NCBI GenBank assembly: GCA_023091735.1
Contig: JALKBU010000182.1
Location: 1-64,000 of the forward strand
DNA length: 64,000 nucleotides
DNA from: Trichomonas tenax
Taxonomy: Eukaryota > Parabasalia > Trichomonadida > Trichomonadidae
Direction: 5' to 3'
The translations under genes and the position numbers were made by a program. Each line of letters begins with the position of its first letter. The first letter of the stretch is position 1. The notes under the pieces were generated by a model. That model saw nothing but the letters and a program-made list of their open reading frames with translations, made no database searches and had not been told where the DNA came from. Shown here in pieces: positions 48,872 to 58,309 of this stretch.

Positions 48872-49483
48872 TCACTCAAAAATTTCTTTGATTTGATAAA
48901 ATCCTTGAGCATGGCCGCAGACAGGGCACTCCTGTGGAGGAGCAGGACCTTCGAAGATATTTCCGCAGTTTCTGCACTTCCAGTGGAAACTTTTTTCTTT
49001 CATAAATAATGTTTCAGATTCAAGCTGATCTGCGAGTAATCCAAACCTAATTTGGTGTTTGCGTTCGACCTCTGCAACTTTGCGGAAGTAATTTGCGATT
49101 TCTTCGAAACCTTCTTGTTCAGCGATCGCTGCCATGTGTGGGTAAGAAATTGTGTTCTCTTCGGCCTCTCCACGCTCTGCGATTCTAAGATTTTCGAGTG
49201 TAGTGTTGATTTGAGTGTTAGGAATAGAAAGTTGATATGTGATCGGTGCAGGTTCGCCATTCATTAATTTTAAGAACTTCTTTGCATGCTCTCTTTCATT
49301 TTCTGCTGTTTCTAAGAATATTTCAGCGATTTGCTCGTATCCTTGCTTTCTTGCTTTGCTTGCGTAGAATGTGTATCTGTTACGTGCCATGCATTCGCCT
49401 GTGAACGCCGCAGCGAGGTTCTTTTCTGTCCTGGAACCCCTTATATTCGGCGTCGGAGTGATTGGAGCTGGAGGAGTTGTCAT
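48872..49483 (-). CDS. rubrerythrin
   Basis: The 203-residue protein has a ferritin-like diiron domain (about 18-155): NLAAAFTGECMARNRYTFYA supplies the first glutamate (E30), ENEREHAKKF the ExxH motif (E63, H66), and VERKHQIRF the second ExxH. A C-terminal rubredoxin-like domain holds CRNCG and CPVCG, an FeS4 site. Rubrerythrins reduce hydrogen peroxide with electrons from NAD(P)H via rubredoxin-type carriers and are typical of anaerobic bacteria and archaea; in trichomonads they are linked to hydrogenosomal oxygen defence. The N-terminal 17 residues (MTTPPAPITPTPNIRGS) are an extension that could be a short targeting sequence; uncertain. It was probably acquired from bacteria. Confidence 0.93.
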   Translation of the reverse strand: MTTPPAPITPTPNIRGSRTEKNLAAAFTGECMARNRYTFYASKARKQGYEQIAEIFLETAENEREHAKKFLKLMNGEPAPITYQLSIPNTQINTTLENLRIAERGEAEENTISYPHMAAIAEQEGFEEIANYFRKVAEVERKHQIRFGLLADQLESETLFMKEKSFHWKCRNCGNIFEGPAPPQECPVCGHAQGFYQIKEIFE

Positions 49484-49533
49484 TATGTTTTTTTTATTAC
49501 GTTATCAAATATTCAGGGGAAATCACTTGATTT

Positions 49534-49633
49534 ATGACACGTAATTTATTCAAATTTTATATTGACAAGTAATGTAATCAAAAAAAGTTAATTTGGCATG
49601 TAATTATTCAACATTTATCTCTGACATGTAAAT
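49534..49633. promoter_or_regulatory. cluster of ACATGT-type elements in a divergent promoter
   Basis: Between the divergent rubrerythrin (start 49483) and 137-residue protein (start 49750) lie ATGACACGTAATT (49534), ATTGACAAGTAAT (49561), TTTGGCATGTAAT (49593) and CTGACATGTAAAT (49621-49633). All four have the same orientation. Confidence 0.45.
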
Positions 49634-49749
49634 TTTGGGGGCAGTAACCCTTGACAATTGAAATTTGAACACCAAACATTCTATATCATAAGCAGCAGCG
49701 GAAAATATGAAAGTCAAAAATTTTCAGTAGTCAAAATTTTTTTTATTTA

Positions 49750-50163
49750 ATGACAGACAGTCCAGCTGAGGCAGTGAAAAAGACCACAGTCGGCAAAATG
49801 GGAGAAATTGAGTTCGAGGAGGCCATCAATCAAAAGATGAAGGATGCGGGCTTCGATGCCAAGACATCAAACGCAACAAAATGGATGAAAGAGTTATTTG
49901 GGAATAAGATTTACCAAGACCAAATAAGATCATTGAGTCAATATTTGGAAGGAAAAATTCTCGAAGAAGATCCAAATAATAATGAAATCGTTCCATTTGG
50001 AAGAGAATTTTATAGGAATAGGGATAGAATACTTTTCTGGATAGAGTTGAATATGAATATTCTCAATAATTTCCTATGCAAACATGAGGTACAAATTCTT
50101 GTTAAAGATGACGCTGCACAACCATACAATATTAGGCCATATTCTGGTTATCGCTCAAGTTAG
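49750..50163 (+). CDS. small conserved-looking protein, unknown
   Basis: The 137-residue product is soluble and mainly helical, with KMGEIEFEEAINQKMKDAGF, then TKWMKELFGNKIYQDQIRSL and a central acidic turn (LEEDPNNNEIVPFGREF). Coding composition is clearly richer in GC than the flanks, which supports a real gene. No domain is recognised. It is divergent from rubrerythrin, sharing a promoter region of about 265 bp. Confidence 0.55.
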   Translation: MTDSPAEAVKKTTVGKMGEIEFEEAINQKMKDAGFDAKTSNATKWMKELFGNKIYQDQIRSLSQYLEGKILEEDPNNNEIVPFGREFYRNRDRILFWIELNMNILNNFLCKHEVQILVKDDAAQPYNIRPYSGYRSS

Positions 50164-50673
50164 TTCATAGATCAAAAATAATGTGTTATAAAAAATTGTT
50201 TTCTGTATAAATATTTTACCATTATATAATGAAGGCTTGTTGTAACTTCAATATAATACTCAACTCAATTTCCTTCAATGAATACTGCTGTTTAATGAAA
50301 TCAGAAAAATCACTTCTTATAACTTCATTAAATAAATTATGATCAAGATATTTTAATCATTGTTTCGTATTGCCAGCAAGAATGCTTATTTAAAAATGCT
50401 CATAAAAAATGATAGATGACAAAATTATAAATCACATCGAATGAAACGATTGACATCAACGTAATCCTCTTCAAACCGAAGATTTAATAGTTGCACATTA
50501 TGTATATGAAATATACATATATAGAATTATGAAACATAGAAAATGGTATAACTATAATCTAACTTAATGTGTTAGTGTATTCTTTTAATATGGGGGCTTA
50601 GTTATATTGTATAGAAAAAACATTGGAAAGTAATGTATGACAATATGCCTTGTAAAATTGATTTTTGTAGATC
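50164..50673. other. intergenic spacer
   Basis: About 510 bp, AT-rich; nothing recognised apart from a weak TATGTATAT palindrome near 50500. Confidence 0.4.
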
Positions 50674-50686
50674 TGACATGTAAATA
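50674..50686 (-). promoter_or_regulatory. ATTTACATGTCAG element before NIP7
   Basis: Reads CTGACATGTAAAT on the + strand, 44 bases before the ATG at 50731. Confidence 0.45.
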
Positions 50687-50730
50687 TAAATTTTTGTGCC
50701 TCCAAATTTTCTGACCAGTAAAAATTAAAA

Positions 50731-51273
50731 ATGCGTCCACTCACACAGAAGGAGGCACAATTATTCTTCGAAAAGCTTTCTAAATACATCGGCGATAACG
50801 GTAAGGCCCTTATCGAGCGTGAAGATGGCACATGGATCTTCGCAATCCACAATAAGCGTGTTTATTACATGAAAGAATCACTCATGAAACTCTGTCCACC
50901 ATTTGCTCACAAACTCATCCTCTCTGCAGGCATTTGCATCGGCAAATTCACAAAAACAGGCAGATTCTTCGTTCAAATCACAGCATTACCAGTCATTGCA
51001 CCATATGCACAGTACAAAGTCTGGCTTAAGCAGTCCGCTGAGCTCGGTTTCTTGTATGGTCAGCATATCCTCAACGAAGGTATCGAAACAATGACAGAAG
51101 GCACACCAAAGAATGTTGGTGTCATTGTATACAACCACAACAACTTACCTATCGGTCTTGGTGTTGCGTTGCAGGACTCTGTTCAGCGCCGTCTCGCATC
51201 ACCAACAATTATGGTTGTCGCACGCCAGGCAGATCTTGGTGAGTACCTTAGATCTGAAGCAAGCATTGCATAA
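50731..51273 (+). CDS. NIP7: 60S ribosome biogenesis factor NIP7
   Basis: The 180-residue protein matches NIP7 along its whole length. It starts MRPLTQKEAQLFFEKLSKYI then GDNG, contains RVYYMKESLMKL and GKFTKTGRFFVQITALPVIA then PYAQYKVWLK, and ends with a PUA domain (about 95-170) with GVALQDSVQ and ARQADLGEYLR. Human NIP7 is also 180 residues. NIP7 binds RNA through the PUA domain and acts in 27S pre-rRNA processing and 60S assembly in the nucleolus, with partners such as Nop8 and FTSJ3. The stop lies in TAAA. Confidence 0.95.
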   Translation: MRPLTQKEAQLFFEKLSKYIGDNGKALIEREDGTWIFAIHNKRVYYMKESLMKLCPPFAHKLILSAGICIGKFTKTGRFFVQITALPVIAPYAQYKVWLKQSAELGFLYGQHILNEGIETMTEGTPKNVGVIVYNHNNLPIGLGVALQDSVQRRLASPTIMVVARQADLGEYLRSEASIA

Positions 51274-51794
51274 ATTCATAGAGGTTTTAATTTGTAAAAA
51301 AGATTTAAATATTGATATATTATCATATAAGTATGTTTTAACGCTTTGCATTTTTACCAGCAACAATATCTAATTCATTGCATAAACATATTTATTGATA
51401 AATTAATGTTTATTGAAATCACGGATATTATTTTCCAACTTTGCTTCATACTTATACACAACCATAAGCATCAAATTTTAAATTATATCCAATAACTCTA
51501 AGTGTCCAAATCATAAGATAATTTTGATCTATTTACGATGTAATTAAATCAGTAGGAACAAGTTCTCTAATAGATAAAAATGAATAATTTCGAAGATATA
51601 TATTATATACTTTGTTGTCTATAATTATCTATATTTTACAAATCAATATCTTGATTGGTTTGTGAAATAATTTCGAATGAATTTGAAGAATTTTATCAAA
51701 AATAAAAAGCGATTTTAAGTAAGAAAATATAATGAGTATATTATACAAAAGCCAAATATCGAATTTTTAAGATCAAAAAATTTAAAATTCGCGA
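51274..51794. other. intergenic spacer
   Basis: About 520 bp, AT-rich; nothing recognised before the initiator. Confidence 0.4.
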
Positions 51795-51805
51795 TCATTT
51801 TATAC
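51795..51805 (+). promoter_or_regulatory. initiator TCATTTTATAC
   Basis: TCATTTT, two bases before the ATG at 51808, fits the trichomonad initiator. No TTTACATGWCAAA element is present upstream. Confidence 0.5.
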
Positions 51806-51807
51806 AA

Positions 51808-52656
51808 ATGGATTTCCCGACGCAATCTCAGTTCTTTTACAACTCTCCGCGTGGAAGGATTCACTACCGCTGGTACAGATCGTCAGACCAGAACTCCGTC
51901 GTGTGCGTGCTCCCCGGATTCTCTTTTCCTGCGTCATTATATCACAATTTTGCGTTAAGTTTGTATGACAGTGGATATTCTGTCATTGTTGTCGACTATT
52001 GGGGTAGGGGACATACAAATGTGCCAAGAGATGAAGATTATTCACTTGATTCGAATAGATGGTTAGTTATCTCATTGCTTGAACATCTTGCGATCACAAA
52101 ATGCAGTTTTATCGGATTTTCGTACGGATGTGCTGTTGCTGCATCAATAGCAGCGACAAAAGTCGATCTCGTAAACAAAATCGTTTTATGTTCGCCATTC
52201 CATTGCAATGGTGAGCCTATCACTCCGCTACAGCAGTTGCTTTTGTCCATGCCATGGATTGGCAACTGGATATTTAAATTCTCTGCAAGAAAAAGCATTC
52301 CAATATCTCTCGATCATCAGATAAGCGATCGTCCAAATAAGAAAGAAATCATTGACATGATATCACCGCACTGCATACAGCACAGCTATCTGAGAAGCAA
52401 AGAAATTTCTCAATCAATTGGTGCATTCGATTTGAGCCAAGTTGAAAGATCGATTGCTGGTCTCGCTGACATCAACAAGCAGATTTTGGTCCTCTGTGGC
52501 AGCAATGATTCGATAATTTCTGTTGACCAGTGCCAAGCTTGGTGGAGCAAATGGGTTCCTAATGCATCTTTCTTGATAATAGCAAACAGTGGTCATTTGA
52601 CTTTTATTGAAGAGCCAATTGCAACTTCTTCTGCAATTATGCAATTTTTGAAATGA
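51808..52656 (+). CDS. alpha/beta hydrolase
   Basis: The 282-residue protein has the full alpha/beta-hydrolase triad. The nucleophile elbow GFSYG gives Ser105, LCGSNDSII gives Asp234, and NSGHLTFIEEP gives His263. The oxyanion region is VLPGFSFPASLYHNFALSLY, and VVDYWGRGHT matches the strand-4 D.rG.G motif. This group includes lipases, esterases, peptidases and C-C hydrolases; the substrate cannot be told from sequence. No signal peptide, so probably cytosolic. Confidence 0.85.
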   Translation: MDFPTQSQFFYNSPRGRIHYRWYRSSDQNSVVCVLPGFSFPASLYHNFALSLYDSGYSVIVVDYWGRGHTNVPRDEDYSLDSNRWLVISLLEHLAITKCSFIGFSYGCAVAASIAATKVDLVNKIVLCSPFHCNGEPITPLQQLLLSMPWIGNWIFKFSARKSIPISLDHQISDRPNKKEIIDMISPHCIQHSYLRSKEISQSIGAFDLSQVERSIAGLADINKQILVLCGSNDSIISVDQCQAWWSKWVPNASFLIIANSGHLTFIEEPIATSSAIMQFLK

Positions 52657-53267
52657 TTCTTATTATTTGTTCGTAATATATAAAACTCATTTATCACTTG
52701 TATTTAATATAAATGCAAGTTACCTATAACTTTTCAAATGCTATGTTGATCAAAATGAAACTATATATATATTGCAAATTTTAATTTAGATTACCATGCA
52801 TTTAAAATATAATAGATTCTATTACATGATGTCTTAATATAAATACATATGTTTCTAAACAGTAATTGAAATTGTTTGATTTAATTTGAAAAATGGAATC
52901 ATAAACAAATCTCTGGTCTCTATATGTTGTTGTTATGAAGATTTTTTTCTTCTATATGTAAAGATAGGCTAAATCTTTCATAATGCATTACTTCAAAATC
53001 ATTTTGTGTTTTTATCAACATCTAAATTGTCAACAATGTATGCAATGAAAGCTCTTATCTTAAGTATGAGCCATTATTATGTGCCATTGCCTTTCTTCAT
53101 CTTTATCACACATAACATTATCAATAATTGTGTTCATAAAAAACAAGATGAACAACTCATTTTAATTATTAAAGTTCAATAAATAGATTATAATAAACAT
53201 AACCATAAAACTAATTGTTGGATAGTATAAAGAGAATGACTATTTTTTAACAAAATCAAAATTCGAA
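52657..53267. other. intergenic spacer
   Basis: About 610 bp, AT-rich; nothing recognised. Confidence 0.4.
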
Positions 53268-53299
53268 TTTACATGACAATTTTTATATTACGTGTCAAA
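53268..53299 (+). promoter_or_regulatory. two elements before the VPS39-like gene
   Basis: TTTACATGACAAT (53268-53280) and ATTACGTGTCAAA (53287-53299); the second ends 17 bases before the ATG at 53317. Confidence 0.5.
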
Positions 53300-53316
53300 A
53301 AGGAACAAAAATATAA

Positions 53317-55983
53317 ATGTCGAAAGATCAGCCTCTTTTTGAGACTCCGAAGCTTAAACATTCATTTGGAGATTCCGAAAAGATCAAATTTATCGTCAGC
53401 ACAGATTCATTTGCGTATATCATCACAGAAGAAGGAAAAATATATCGAACTTTGTTTGTGAACTTCAAACTTCCGATTAAACAGGAATTTACAGAAATAC
53501 ATTCATTAGGAAAGATCAAAAAGATAGTTCCGATATACAGAGGCTCTCAATACAGACAATACACATTATTAGTTTTAGTTAATCAAAAATTATACGCAAT
53601 ACCAGAAGATGCGACACAATCTAAGATTACACCAACACAAATCACCTCTATTTCTGATCCAATCGATGATTTCTGTGTTACTCCAAATCGAGAGAAAATT
53701 TGCATAATATCGAAGAAACGACTTATTTTCCTTACTGTCGGCAACAATTACAATCAAATTGGAAAATATGTTGAAGTTCAAGATTCAAATATCGTAGGTG
53801 ATGATTATTCAGTGATTATATATGGAAAAGGTGAAAAAATGTATAACTTTACGAAAGATCAAATCACTGATCTAACAACTGGGCCTTCAAACAAGATTGG
53901 TATTGTTCAAGGAAATATTGAGAAATATTTTGATCGAAAACTATTAGAACAAACTATCTCATACCAATATTATAGTATCAAAAAGAGCGAACCAGGTGCT
54001 GTTAGCTTTGTAGGACAAGGTCCTTATTCGAATTTCAAACTTACAATGCCAAATGACATTGTTGACTTCACAATAAGCTATCCTTATGCATTCTTAACAT
54101 ACGGAAAGACTTTTTCAATGACTTGCATTCCATTTGAAATTATGAATCAAAAGTATGATTTTCCGTTCCAATTCACGTCGCAAACACTCTGTGTTCTTCC
54201 AAATAGAATGGCACTTATTGGCGTTGCAAATAATCTTTATCTCATTAAATTCACAGAAGCGTGTTCTCAAGTTAAATTGGTTGAATCTGGAGGTGATTCT
54301 ACACTGTTAATGGCCATCATGTTGTGTTTATCATTCCCAGAGACTGAAAAGGATATATCACACATCGAGCATCAGCTTTTCCACAAATATGGTGTCTATC
54401 ATTTGAAACAGAACAAAATTGCAGAAGCATTTACATTTTTCTTAAGAGATACAATGCCTCCAATGCAAGTTCTCAGATACTTCCCAGACATATGTCCGTC
54501 AGAGTCAATTCTCGAAGTTGAGATACACAAGAAAGCAACTCTTCAAGTTGCTGACAAAACTGTTAATGGACTTAAATCATACGATCCTGACAAAGTTAAG
54601 GCATTACAAAATTATATTTATGAAATTCTCAAAACACAGAAATACGATGCCACAACAATGAGAGGTATTGACTCAATTCTTGTTAAATGCATTGCTATCA
54701 CGGATCCACCAAAGTTTGAGTCTTTCATTCAGGAACACAAAGATATTTACTTCGATTCAACATCGAACTTCTTCATGAATTTGTCAGCAATATCTCACTT
54801 TTGCATGCTTTGCCAAGTTCATGGACAGCACGACAGAGCACTGCGATATTTCAAGCAACGTAAGCATTGCGAAAATGAGATCATCGATTATATTCAGAAA
54901 TCGCCGGATTTTGCAAAACTCGCGCGTTTGCACTTCAAAGATATTGCAAAGACTTCTCCAGAAAAAGCTCCAGAAGTTTTCTGTTCTCCAAACTTAGAGA
55001 TCAATCAAGTCCTTGAAGGTGGAAGTGGTGCAAAAGATGAATCTCTTCTCAGCTTTATTCAGAACTTGAAGAACACACCAGAAAGTTACCAAAAGGTTGA
55101 TCCTGCTTTGGTTGAAACATGTTTCCTTTGTTTCTGCATCTTTGAAAAAGGTTTCAGAGATAAGAGGTTATGCGCAAGATTATGTGAACTCTATATCAAC
55201 AAACTACAGCCTCTTGCTCAAGCACGTGCCGGAAAGCCATACATCAGTATTAACCAGGAAACTGAGCCAAACAAAATCACGAGAATGGGACTGATTAAGG
55301 TTCTCGAACTTGGAGAAGTCGAGATTGACATTGATTCTGTTTTCATTGAAGAAAAAGTTTATTCTGTTGTTTCATCTTTCTCAAAGATGAACTTGAATGG
55401 TGGTACTGATAGAGATATTGCTTCAAAACAACAATTCTTTTCAAAGCTTATCGGCTGCTTTGATTTGCTCTGCAAAGAAGAGATTGACTTTTCAATTGCT
55501 CTCGATTTCTGCGAGAAGACATCAAAGAAACTCTCTATCGAGCCAAAAGAAATATACACGCTGTTACTGACTAAGCTCGTTGAAGTTGATTCCGATTCTA
55601 ACAGAGAGAGAATGGTTGCACTCGTTAATAAGAAGGCAAATGAAATTGATTATGCTGAAGCTATTGCTTCACTTCCTTCTTCAGTAACACTCAATGATAT
55701 ATCAACACTGCTTGCAACAGTATCAGTTGATCGAGTGAATGAACTGAGAAGATATGAGATAGAAAATGCTTTACTCGAAGAAACACTTAAGAGGAAGAAG
55801 CAGCAACTTCAGTATCTGAGAGGCGGTTATGCTCATATTACAAGCAATACATTCTGTGCTATTTGTGGCAGAGAATTCCACGATCAGCTTTTCTATGTGA
55901 GACCTGATAACACAGTTACACATATCATGTGCCTTGACAGTCCTAATCCTTCTGATGGAACCAATGCAATCGGTCGGAACTAA
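53317..55983 (+). CDS. VPS39/TGFBRAP1-like HOPS or CORVET subunit
   Basis: The 888-residue protein has an N-terminal beta-propeller of CNH type (about 10-310) and a clathrin-heavy-chain-like helical solenoid (about 330-830). It ends in zinc-binding CAICGREF...HIMCLD. The solenoid segments HKYGVYHLKQNKIAEAFTFF then PMQVLRYFPDICPSES match the VPS39/Vam6 family (a.nLy..k..f..Am..F..l.tdp..vi.LyPdl.P). HFCMLCQVHGQHDRALRYFK and the C-terminal helix before the zinc site also fit. VPS39 (HOPS) and TGFBRAP1/VPS3 (CORVET) bind Rab GTPases at late or early endosomes; I cannot separate the two paralogues. Length equals human VPS39 (886). Confidence 0.8.
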   Translation: MSKDQPLFETPKLKHSFGDSEKIKFIVSTDSFAYIITEEGKIYRTLFVNFKLPIKQEFTEIHSLGKIKKIVPIYRGSQYRQYTLLVLVNQKLYAIPEDATQSKITPTQITSISDPIDDFCVTPNREKICIISKKRLIFLTVGNNYNQIGKYVEVQDSNIVGDDYSVIIYGKGEKMYNFTKDQITDLTTGPSNKIGIVQGNIEKYFDRKLLEQTISYQYYSIKKSEPGAVSFVGQGPYSNFKLTMPNDIVDFTISYPYAFLTYGKTFSMTCIPFEIMNQKYDFPFQFTSQTLCVLPNRMALIGVANNLYLIKFTEACSQVKLVESGGDSTLLMAIMLCLSFPETEKDISHIEHQLFHKYGVYHLKQNKIAEAFTFFLRDTMPPMQVLRYFPDICPSESILEVEIHKKATLQVADKTVNGLKSYDPDKVKALQNYIYEILKTQKYDATTMRGIDSILVKCIAITDPPKFESFIQEHKDIYFDSTSNFFMNLSAISHFCMLCQVHGQHDRALRYFKQRKHCENEIIDYIQKSPDFAKLARLHFKDIAKTSPEKAPEVFCSPNLEINQVLEGGSGAKDESLLSFIQNLKNTPESYQKVDPALVETCFLCFCIFEKGFRDKRLCARLCELYINKLQPLAQARAGKPYISINQETEPNKITRMGLIKVLELGEVEIDIDSVFIEEKVYSVVSSFSKMNLNGGTDRDIASKQQFFSKLIGCFDLLCKEEIDFSIALDFCEKTSKKLSIEPKEIYTLLLTKLVEVDSDSNRERMVALVNKKANEIDYAEAIASLPSSVTLNDISTLLATVSVDRVNELRRYEIENALLEETLKRKKQQLQYLRGGYAHITSNTFCAICGREFHDQLFYVRPDNTVTHIMCLDSPNPSDGTNAIGRN

Positions 55984-56522
55984 TTTTATTTATGTTTGTT
56001 TTTGATCCAATCTCTAAAGTATTATATTGTATTATTTCTTCATCTTCGTTAAGTGAAATTCTTAATCATAGACCACTCATTTTGATTCCATAAGAGTTAA
56101 GCCCAACATATGATTATTATACTTTGATTTCAACACTTTAGAGGTTTTTAAAAAATCTTTTTTATAATTATGAATTCTAAAAGAGATGTAAAACTGGTAA
56201 TTTATATTTAGAAAATTCTCATTGTGGAGATACTATCAATACAAAATCTAATGATTATGTAATATATTTTTCGATAACAATATAGGTTAAATGATAAACT
56301 GAAAATAAGTTATGTATAGTAGAGAAATGGATGTTTTTGATGTTTTATAGTGTAAATATAAAAGCTAAGCTTTATATTTTAAATTCTTGCTGATGATGAA
56401 TTAATATCATGAAGAAAACGTGTTCAAGCAAAACTTTTGAAGTCAATTTTGAGTAATATCAATAAAATATGTATATATTATGTTAAATAGGAAATGAAAA
56501 TTCGTCCGTTAAGCTTCAATTT
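55984..56522. other. intergenic spacer
   Basis: About 540 bp, AT-rich; no element recognised before the LRR gene. Confidence 0.4.
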
Positions 56523-57635
56523 ATGGATCAAATTCTGTCCCACGACGAGCTGAAGAAGATCAGTAAGTCCAGTGAAAAGAATTGCTACGACTTTGATTTA
56601 TCAGCGATATACATAGATTACTGGAATCCTTTGAAGAACACTTTAATACAAAGTAACGTCCTTAAATTACTCGAAATCGGCTTTAATTATCAAACTTACA
56701 TTGATCTCCAAGCCCAACTGAAGCAAGCAAAGAACAGACCGCAGTCAAAAAGAATGTTTCACCCTCCAATCGAGTATGAAGGTTCAATTCTCAAAAACTG
56801 CCCCGACTTGATACCAGAATTAATCGGTATTTTATCTCGCGTTATACCAAAGGCCAAAACTATGAGAGCTCTTTCGTTTAGGACCATGCCATTTGGTCTA
56901 AATGAAATTGAAATCCTTACACAATCAATTATTCAGTGCAGCTCTCTCAGAGTGCTCAGGTTCTCTGATATACCACTCTACGACAACGGATTTGCGAAGT
57001 TATGCGAATCACTTAAAAGGCAATCTATTCAAGAATTGCAATGCAAGAACTGCGGATTATCCGATGAAATAGTCCCTGTGTTCGTAGATCTCCTCGAGTG
57101 TCATGGAAAAATCCAGAAAATCGCTGAAAAACACGCTGAACAAAACAAAGAGAAAAATCTAGGTCTTGTTTGTCTTCACATTCTTGATTTCTCACACAAC
57201 AACCTCACAACGCAGTTCGTTGACCAGATACATGAAGTTCTCGACGCCTCTCCTGTCACATCATTGGATCTCACTGGAAATGAAGAGATCGATTTCTCGA
57301 CTGTCGAATCACCAAAGATTGTTCTCGGAAATGAAGGAACAACAAATGATGGATCATTGGGAATCCCGGCGCATGAGAAAGAGTTGGAGAGGGAGAATCT
57401 CAGACTCAAGAGAGTCGTTTCAAGCTTAGTCCAAGGAAAAGATGTTGTTGCTCTCAGATCCGACCTTTACGCTATTGGTGACAGAGCTAATGAACTTGCA
57501 GAGCACGTTCGCATTCTCGATGAACTGTGCATGAAATTCGAGAATGGCGATGTCGAGCCACCGAAGCCTAAAAAGAAGAAGCCAGCAAAGAAGAAACGCA
57601 CTCAATCTGCTCGTTCAAGACTCTTCCCTTACTAA
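56523..57635 (+). CDS. CEP78-like leucine-rich-repeat protein
   Basis: The 370-residue protein has ribonuclease-inhibitor-type leucine-rich repeats from about 100 to 260 (MRALSFRTMPFGLNEIEILT, SLRVLRFSDIPLYDNGFAKL, VCLHILDFSHNNLTTQFVDQ). A coiled coil follows (about 285-345), then a lysine-rich tail (PKPKKKKPAKKKRTQSARSR). The LRR spacing with inserts between repeats and a following coiled coil are the CEP78 layout. CEP78 sits at centrosomes and basal bodies and controls cilium assembly. It is shorter than human CEP78 (about 690-720), lacking most of the C-terminal region. Other LRR flagellar proteins are possible. Confidence 0.65.
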   Translation: MDQILSHDELKKISKSSEKNCYDFDLSAIYIDYWNPLKNTLIQSNVLKLLEIGFNYQTYIDLQAQLKQAKNRPQSKRMFHPPIEYEGSILKNCPDLIPELIGILSRVIPKAKTMRALSFRTMPFGLNEIEILTQSIIQCSSLRVLRFSDIPLYDNGFAKLCESLKRQSIQELQCKNCGLSDEIVPVFVDLLECHGKIQKIAEKHAEQNKEKNLGLVCLHILDFSHNNLTTQFVDQIHEVLDASPVTSLDLTGNEEIDFSTVESPKIVLGNEGTTNDGSLGIPAHEKELERENLRLKRVVSSLVQGKDVVALRSDLYAIGDRANELAEHVRILDELCMKFENGDVEPPKPKKKKPAKKKRTQSARSRLFPY

Positions 57636-58299
57636 TATATAGAGGATTTTATTTTTGTGTTATTTTTAGTTATGTTTTACTTTGATATAAAAAAACGGAC
57701 TTAATTGTGTCATATGATATTCTTGAATGCATTATTTGATTTAAGTTGCACATCTAGATAAAGTGGCTATCGCCGAAGCATTCGATACTGATAAATAATA
57801 TAAATTGGAATGAATTTCAAATTTCTCGCTATTTTTCAAAACGTTCAAAAGGATTTCCATGAAATTGCTATCCATGCAATTGATGCTTCAAGAATTTTGC
57901 TTATTCAAATGTATTTCATCATAGATTTTTACTTTTTGACAACAAACCAAAAATTTGTGATAAATCATGTTCTAGACATTTTCATCCTTCAAAAGCAGGC
58001 TTGCTGTCTCGTCAGTTGCTATTTATCGAAATTTTTAAATCAGAATATCAAAATCAATTTTAAAAATTGAAGTAATTCTTGTGTATTGCCTTTGACTTAA
58101 AAAAACTGCTAAATTTGTTGTTATTTTTAAGTCCCATTTTAAAACAGAAAAAATTAAAATATAGAGGAGTAATTCTTGTGGAATATCTTTGATATAGAAA
58201 ACCACTAGATTTGATTCTATTTTTAGTGCTCAAATTAAAACAGAAAAAGTTTGTTTCCGCTCTTTTTGCACATTTTATAAAATGACACTTTTTGAAATG
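57636..58299. other. spacer with a 97-bp tandem duplication
   Basis: An 86-codon AT-rich frame at 57810-58070 is not convincing. Bases 58069-58262 hold a degenerate tandem repeat (separate entry). Confidence 0.4.
58069..58262. repeat. degenerate tandem repeat, period 97 bp, two copies
   Basis: GAAGTAATTCTTGTG starts at 58069 and GGAGTAATTCTTGTGG at 58166. Both units share a TTTGTTGTTATTTTTA-like middle and end in TTAAAACAGAAAAA-like sequence. It lies immediately upstream of the acyltransferase promoter. Confidence 0.55.
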
Positions 58300-58309
58300 T
58301 CACTTTTTA
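58300..58309 (+). promoter_or_regulatory. initiator TCACTTTTTA
   Basis: Directly abuts the ATG at 58310 and decides the start. A near-copy of the same string (ACACTTTTTG) lies 17 bases upstream. Confidence 0.55.
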
